In this document: in pieces, positions 32,941 through 39,313 of the stretch
Numbering within the stretch: the stretch's first letter is position 1
Layout: each line of letters opens with the position of its first letter
Source of the DNA: Cypionkella sp.
GTDB taxonomy: Bacteria > Pseudomonadota > Alphaproteobacteria > Rhodobacterales > Rhodobacteraceae
Assembly (NCBI GenBank): GCA_025458525.1
Contig: JALOSF010000016.1
Span: forward strand, 1 to 39,313
Direction of reading: 5' to 3'
Length of the DNA stretch: 39,313 bases
Program-made: the position numbers and the translations under genes
The notes under the pieces: generated by a model
What the model was told of the DNA's origin: nothing
The model's database searches: none
What the model saw: the letters and a program-made list of their open reading frames with translations, nothing else

Positions 32941-33081
32941 TCAAGCGGCGCGCGAGGCGCTGACCGGATGCCCGACGAACAGCTTTTCATCAACCCTGAT
33001 GACAAGTTTGCCATCCGCCAGGGTTCTGACAAGCAGACCTTGAATAGAAACGCAGCTTCCGATTGCAATCGTTCTGAGCAT
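32941..33081 (-). CDS. Small conserved-looking protein, 46 aa
   Basis: ATG at 33081, TGA at 32941-32943. The protein starts MLRTIAIGSCVSIQGLLVRT and goes on LADGKLVIRVDEKLFVGHPV, ending SASRAA. GGGGGA lies 7 bases before the ATG, and the gene runs straight into the bidirectional terminator it shares with infB. The predicted chain is beta-rich with one cysteine (C10) and no signal peptide or membrane helix. The pattern IGSCVxxQGxLVRxLxDGKxxxxVxxKxFxGxPV looks like a compact Sm/SH3-like barrel with conserved Gly positions, and I have a memory of similar short proteins in Rhodobacteraceae, but cannot name a family. Function unknown. It is short enough to be missed by automatic gene calling. Confidence 0.7.
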   Translation of the reverse strand: MLRTIAIGSCVSIQGLLVRTLADGKLVIRVDEKLFVGHPVSASRAA

Positions 33082-33191
33082 GAGCCAATCCCCCATCAGC
33101 CTTGCAGACCTACAGATATCGCAAATCTTCTGTAAATCTATTAAGAAAGTGTCGCATTGCCCATGTTTTCAACAATTTTTGCAAAGACAGG

Positions 33192-33590
33192 TCAAAGCCA
33201 GTCGCGCAAGATGGGAATCAAGGGGAGGTCGGCAGGCGGCATCGGGTAATCCCGCAGATTTTCTGCCCGCACCCAGGCGAGCTTTTGCCCCTCGCGGCCC
33301 TGAACGATGCCTTCCCATTTGCGGCAGGCGAAAAGCGGCATCAAGAGATGGAAATCCGGGTACCCATGGCTGGCAAAGGTGAGCGGCGCAAGGCAGCTTT
33401 GCCACGTGTCGATGCCGAGTTCTTCCTTCAATTCGCGAATCAGGGCCGCTTCCGGGGATTCTCCGGCCTCGACCTTTCCGCCCGGAAATTCCCACAGACC
33501 AGCCAGCGATTTACCCTCGGGCCGCTGTGCCAGAAGGACACGGCCATCAGCATCAATCAGCGCAACGGCAGAGACGAGAACAATCTTCAA
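33192..33590 (-). CDS. mutT: 8-oxo-dGTP diphosphatase (MutT)
   Basis: 132 aa Nudix protein: ALIDADGRVLLAQRPEGKSLAGLWEFPGGKVEAGESPEAALIRELKEELGI contains the complete Nudix box in MutT context (LWEFPGGK). It hydrolyses 8-oxo-dGTP so that it is not built into DNA. The start is TTG at 33590, overlapping the argJ stop as TTGA, so it is translated by coupling after argJ; no strong ribosome-binding site is seen. Third gene of a minus-strand parvulin-argJ-mutT unit. Confidence 0.92.
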   Translation of the reverse strand: MKIVLVSAVALIDADGRVLLAQRPEGKSLAGLWEFPGGKVEAGESPEAALIRELKEELGIDTWQSCLAPLTFASHGYPDFHLLMPLFACRKWEGIVQGREGQKLAWVRAENLRDYPMPPADLPLIPILRDWL

Positions 33591-34978
33591 GAGCGGTAAT
33601 CCGCGTTGATCTCGATGTAACGGCTGGTCAGATCGCAGGTCCAGACGCGGCGCGATGCGCGGCCCAACCCCATATCGACCCGGATCAGGATCTCATCCTT
33701 GCGAAAATGCTCGGCGCCGTCTTCTTCGCGATAGGCCGGGTTGCGCCAGCCGTTCTTGGCCACCACAACATCGCCGAACCGAATGGTCAGACGGTCGCGA
33801 TCCGCCTGTGCCCCGGATTTGCCGATTGCCGCGACGATCCGGCCCCAGTTCGGGTCTTGCCCGGCCACAGCGGTTTTGACCAGCGGCGAGTTCGCGATGG
33901 CAAAGGCGGCCTTTGCAGCATCGGCATCTGTTGCCGCGCCGGTCACATGAACCTCGACCAGCTTGGTCGCACCCTCGCCGTCTCTGATCACCTGAAGCGC
34001 GAGATCCTGCATCACGCCATGCAGCGCCGCTTCAAAGGCCTTGGCCACCGCGCCTTTCAAGGGTGCGGCCGCGCTTTGCCCGGTGGCGGCCAACAGCAGC
34101 GTGTCCGAGGTCGAAGTGTCGCTATCGACTGTGATCGAGTTGAAGGTGGCGTCAACGTTGCGTGACAGCATCTTTTGCAAGGCGGCCGGCGTGGTCTTTG
34201 CATCGGTAAAGATGTAGACCAGCATCGTCGCCATATCGGGGGCAATCATGCCCGACCCTTTGGCGATGCCTGCGATGTGGATCGGCCCGCCTTCGCCCTC
34301 GATGGTGGCCGACGCGCCTTTGGGGAAGGTGTCGGTTGTCATCATGGCATGGGCCGCCATCTCGATCGCATCGTCGCGCAGCGTGGCGACAAGATCGGGC
34401 AGGACAGCGGTGATCTTTTCATGCGGCAAAGGCTCGCCGATCACCCCGGTCGAGGAGGAAAACACGCGGCTTGCCGGCAGGTCGAGCGCGGCTGCAACAC
34501 CGCCCGTCACCGCAGCGACCGCCTCATCGCCAAGTTTGCCGGTAAAGGCGTTTGAATTGCCAGAGTTGACGATGATCGCCGCCCCCGCCCCCGGGGGCAC
34601 CTTGGCGGCCAGTTTTTCCTGACAATCACGCACACAGCCCGAACGCGTGCTTGACCGGGTGAACACCCCTGCAACTGCCGTGCCGGGCGCAAGGCGGATC
34701 AGCATCACATCCTTGCGGTTTGCATATTTGATCCCGGCTTCGGCGGCGGAAAATTCCACCCCCTTGATCAGGGGCAGCTTGGGGAAGCCATCCTTGGGTG
34801 CCAGCGGCGACACGGGTTTGGCCTGCTTCAGCTTGACGCCAATCTTGCCCGCAACCTCTGCCACTTCCTCCCGGACCTCCTCGGCCACTTCGGAGACGGC
34901 ATCGGTCACTTGCGACTTCAGCTTGCGAAGTTTCTTCTTCAGCGTCTTTGCTTCGGCCTTCCAATCGGTCTTCGCCAT
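33587..34978 (-). CDS. argJ: Glutamate N-acetyltransferase / amino-acid acetyltransferase ArgJ with extra N-terminal helix
   Basis: 463 aa. Transfers acetyl between N-acetylornithine and glutamate (arginine cycle), and often makes N-acetylglutamate from acetyl-CoA. The ArgJ core begins near residue 55 (PVSPLAPKDGFPKLP). The self-cleavage site is intact: KGSGMIAPDMATML, with Thr251 as the new N-terminal nucleophile. Other marks are IIVNSGNSNAFTG and FNSITVDSDTSTSDT. Residues 1-52 (MAKTDWKAEAKTLKKKLRKL, then a Glu/Val-rich stretch) form a charged, probably coiled-coil helix absent from the ~405-aa enzymes I know. GGGGGA 5 bases before ATG 34978 supports that the extension is translated. A GTG or ATG near residue 50 is not seen. 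Confidence 0.94.
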   Translation of the reverse strand: MAKTDWKAEAKTLKKKLRKLKSQVTDAVSEVAEEVREEVAEVAGKIGVKLKQAKPVSPLAPKDGFPKLPLIKGVEFSAAEAGIKYANRKDVMLIRLAPGTAVAGVFTRSSTRSGCVRDCQEKLAAKVPPGAGAAIIVNSGNSNAFTGKLGDEAVAAVTGGVAAALDLPASRVFSSSTGVIGEPLPHEKITAVLPDLVATLRDDAIEMAAHAMMTTDTFPKGASATIEGEGGPIHIAGIAKGSGMIAPDMATMLVYIFTDAKTTPAALQKMLSRNVDATFNSITVDSDTSTSDTLLLAATGQSAAAPLKGAVAKAFEAALHGVMQDLALQVIRDGEGATKLVEVHVTGAATDADAAKAAFAIANSPLVKTAVAGQDPNWGRIVAAIGKSGAQADRDRLTIRFGDVVVAKNGWRNPAYREEDGAEHFRKDEILIRVDMGLGRASRRVWTCDLTSRYIEINADYRS

Positions 34979-34993
34979 GGCTTCCCCCCGGGA

Positions 34994-35839
34994 CTATTTG
35001 TCCAGCAGCGTTGCATCACGAAGCAGGGCCGGGTCAAGCCCTTCGCCGGGGCGCGTCACCTCGGCCGCATCGGTCAGCGATTTGACATGCGCCTCGACCG
35101 CGCTGCGTTCGATTTCGGCGGCCAGCTCGTCCCGCGTTTCCTCCAGCGTCGGTGCGGCGGCAACGCGCGTTTCCTTGACGAGGATCAGGTGATAGCCGAA
35201 ATCCGACTTGACCGGGGCAGTCACCTTGCCAGGTTCGGCAGCGATAACGGCATCTTCGAAAGGCTTGACCATCATGCCAAGCCCGAACCAGCCCAGATCA
35301 CCGCCGTTGGCGCCCGATCCGGTGTCGGTCGAGTTTGCCTTTGCAAGCTCGGCAAAATCGGCCCCACCGTCCAGCTGTGCCTTCAGCTCGTTTGCCTTTT
35401 CCTCGCTGTCCACAAGGATATGCGCGGCATTGTATTCGGTGGCCGGGGCCGCGTCCTTGAACCTTGCGTCATAGGCTGCCTGCAAGGCTTCGTCTGTGAC
35501 CGCCGTTTCGATCACCGATTGTATCGCAACGCCCGACAGATAACCCCGACGCTCGTTTTCAAGCGCCAGTCTGTCACGCTTTGCGACTTCGGTGATCGAC
35601 TGCTCCAGCGCGGTCTGCTGGATCAGCTGATCCAGAATGCCCTTGAACAGCACATCATCCGGCAAGGCCTGATACTGTTGCGGCAGGCTTTCCCGCAGGG
35701 CGATCATGTGGCCCAAGGTGATCTCGGTGCCGTTGACCGATGCCACGACCGTATCGGCCGTCGCGTCCTGTGCCATGGCGGGCGCCGTCATCGCACCGAT
35801 GACCGCGCAGCTTGCCAAAAACCTGGTCCATTTCGTCAT
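34994..35839 (-). CDS. Periplasmic parvulin-type peptidyl-prolyl isomerase (PrsA/SurA-like)
   Basis: 281 aa. Sec signal peptide (MTKWTRFLASCAVIGAMTAPAMAQ, cleavage after AMA). N-terminal SurA/PrsA-like helices (SVNGTEITLGHMIALRESLPQQYQALPDDVLFKGILDQLIQQ) and a parvulin domain ~137-230 (YNAAHILVDSEEKANELKAQL, GGDLGWFGLGMMVKPFEDAV, SDFGYHLILV). It helps fold secreted or outer-membrane proteins in the periplasm. AGGAGG lies 8 bases before ATG 35839. Divergent from secA across 184 bp and followed by argJ 15 bp later. Pairing with secA links export and folding. Confidence 0.92.
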   Translation of the reverse strand: MTKWTRFLASCAVIGAMTAPAMAQDATADTVVASVNGTEITLGHMIALRESLPQQYQALPDDVLFKGILDQLIQQTALEQSITEVAKRDRLALENERRGYLSGVAIQSVIETAVTDEALQAAYDARFKDAAPATEYNAAHILVDSEEKANELKAQLDGGADFAELAKANSTDTGSGANGGDLGWFGLGMMVKPFEDAVIAAEPGKVTAPVKSDFGYHLILVKETRVAAAPTLEETRDELAAEIERSAVEAHVKSLTDAAEVTRPGEGLDPALLRDATLLDK

Positions 35840-35878
35840 TTTCACACCCTCCTGATCGGGCAGCGACCCCACCAAACA

Positions 35879-35907
35879 TTGACTATGGCGGGCCAGTCCC
35901 TTAAATC
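35879..35907 (+). promoter_or_regulatory. Candidate secA promoter
   Basis: TTGACT (35879-35884), 17-bp spacer, TAAATC (35902-35907). Leader of about 110 bases before the secA ATG; no SecM-like upstream reading frame was found. Confidence 0.5.
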
Positions 35908-36023
35908 GCGGGGGTCGCGTGCGATGGGGCCGGCCGGCCTTCTGAGGCTTTCTATGGAAGGCGGTGGGGGCGGGCAAGGCCCTTGGATCACACGATCCTG
36001 TCAGGAATACCCACGGAGAACAT

Positions 36024-38735
<2,712 letters not shown>

Positions 38736-38742
38736 AGCTGAT

Positions 38743-38766
38743 ATGGGGCGGCGTTTGCTGCCCCAT
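38743..38766 (+). terminator. Hairpin after secA
   Basis: ATGGGGCGGC, loop GTTT, GCTGCCCCAT: 10 pairs with one G-U. Only a short pyrimidine run (TCCT) follows, so termination may be partial. Confidence 0.6.
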
Positions 38767-38861
38767 TCCTGCCATGGACCGTAGAAACATTCCCTGAAAC
38801 TGCCACCGATTGGCCCTGTTTCCTTGTCAATCTGCCTTTGACCAGAGCGGTGGAGGCTACG

Positions 38862-39313
38862 ATGAAGATGCAGCGCAAGGTGACGCTGGTGTTGGCAACG
38901 GGCGCCATGGCGCTTGGTGCCGGGCACTATGTGCAAAACAAGGCTGCCTTGCGGACGGCGGCAGAACCGCCAGAGGTGCGGGTCACATCGGTTGAACCTG
39001 TCGCTGCCGGACCCGCCGATTTCACGGCACCGACCGGGGGTGCCGAGCAGGCGGCTTTGCCGACAGATGTCTCTCCAGCGCCCGACGCCGCGCCGGTCGA
39101 TCTGCCGGCGCCTGACCGTCTGGCTGCCGCAGATCCGATGCCAGAGCCGCAAGCCCCGATTGCCGCCCCACAACCGCCTGCAATGGCACAAGCCCCCGAT
39201 TGCGCGATCACGCTTGACCTTGTGCCGCAGCCCGATGCCATGATGGCCCTCAGCCTGCTTGCGCCGTGCCATCCTGAGGAGCGTGTCGTTCTGCGTCATG
39301 CGGGTCTTGCCGT
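38862..39313 (+). CDS. Proline/alanine-rich exported or membrane-anchored protein, 3' end outside window
   Basis: At least 150 residues, open at the right edge. GGAGG lies 5 bases before the ATG. The N-terminus MKMQRKVTLVLATGAMALGAGHYV is a signal peptide or anchor. Residues ~33-113 are low-complexity Pro/Ala/Asp/Glu. Then a folded-looking part begins: PDCAITLDLVPQPDAMMALSLLAPCHPEERVVLRHAGL, with two cysteines that could form a disulfide in the periplasm. The frame at 38914-39243 in another phase is only a shadow. I do not recognise a named family; I recall similar proteins beside secA in Rhodobacteraceae. Function unknown. Confidence 0.75.
   Translation, partial: MKMQRKVTLVLATGAMALGAGHYVQNKAALRTAAEPPEVRVTSVEPVAAGPADFTAPTGGAEQAALPTDVSPAPDAAPVDLPAPDRLAAADPMPEPQAPIAAPQPPAMAQAPDCAITLDLVPQPDAMMALSLLAPCHPEERVVLRHAGLA

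Noticed and set aside
35964-36023. N-terminal extension of SecA
   Set aside because: The SecA opening [13 protein letters not shown] at 36024 has its own ribosome-binding site; the upstream codons lie in the leader.

Overview
The window looks like a chromosomal segment from a marine alphaproteobacterium of the Rhodobacteraceae (Roseobacter group). The evidence is the gene content and order: argG/ilvA, an hslO-Nudix-cca-ABC-ABC run, comF-grx-nitrilase, rimP-nusA-ylxR-infB, and argJ next to a parvulin divergent from secA. Proteins resemble that family throughout, with high GC, frequent GTG/TTG starts and many 1-13 bp gene overlaps. This assignment comes from reading proteins and synteny, not from a database search. 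No rRNA, tRNA, CRISPR array, insertion sequence or phage gene was seen.

Left edge (1-~640). The first ~640 bases do not fit the rest. They hold the 3' part of a low-molecular-weight tyrosine phosphatase and, convergent to it, a Pro/Ala-rich tail that resembles the C-terminus of a gammaproteobacterial (Lysobacter/Xanthomonas-like) RNase E. At ~630-655 this stops and a roseobacter-type sulfotransferase-family gene begins in mid-protein. Genes on both strands are cut at one point, so a chimeric contig or a recombination junction is likely.

1,158-13,800. Amino-acid synthesis (argG, ilvA). A divergent signalling pair: an Hpt phosphotransfer protein and a receiver-PP2C phosphatase. Then a Nudix gene and a compact run: hslO, CoA pyrophosphatase, CCA-adding enzyme, two half ABC exporters and an RlmD-like rRNA methyltransferase.

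13,800-21,250. A voltage-gated sodium channel of the NaChBac class. Two L,D-transpeptidases flank a CAP-domain lipoprotein. A 59-aa secreted protein, ferrochelatase and a methyltransferase follow, the last head-to-head with comF-glutaredoxin-nitrilase-MarR.

21,250-27,240. An exopolysaccharide locus: phosphoglycosyl transferase, PglF/WbpM-type sugar dehydratase, YjbH-like outer-membrane protein, YjbF-like lipoprotein and a small YjbE-like secreted protein. The 59-aa protein at 16.6 kb has the same architecture as the last gene and looks like a detached paralogue.

27,240-39,313. The transcription/translation operon rimP-nusA-ylxR-infB, with a strong leader terminator just before rimP and a hairpin over the nusA stop that partly covers the ylxR ribosome-binding site. 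Next come an unannotated-looking 46-codon gene, then mutT-argJ-parvulin on the minus strand, secA divergent from them, and a proline-rich secreted or anchored protein running off the right edge.

No wholly new multi-gene system was found. The most useful leads are the left-edge chimera, the small secreted protein pair tied to exopolysaccharide export, and the RNA control elements in the nusA operon.
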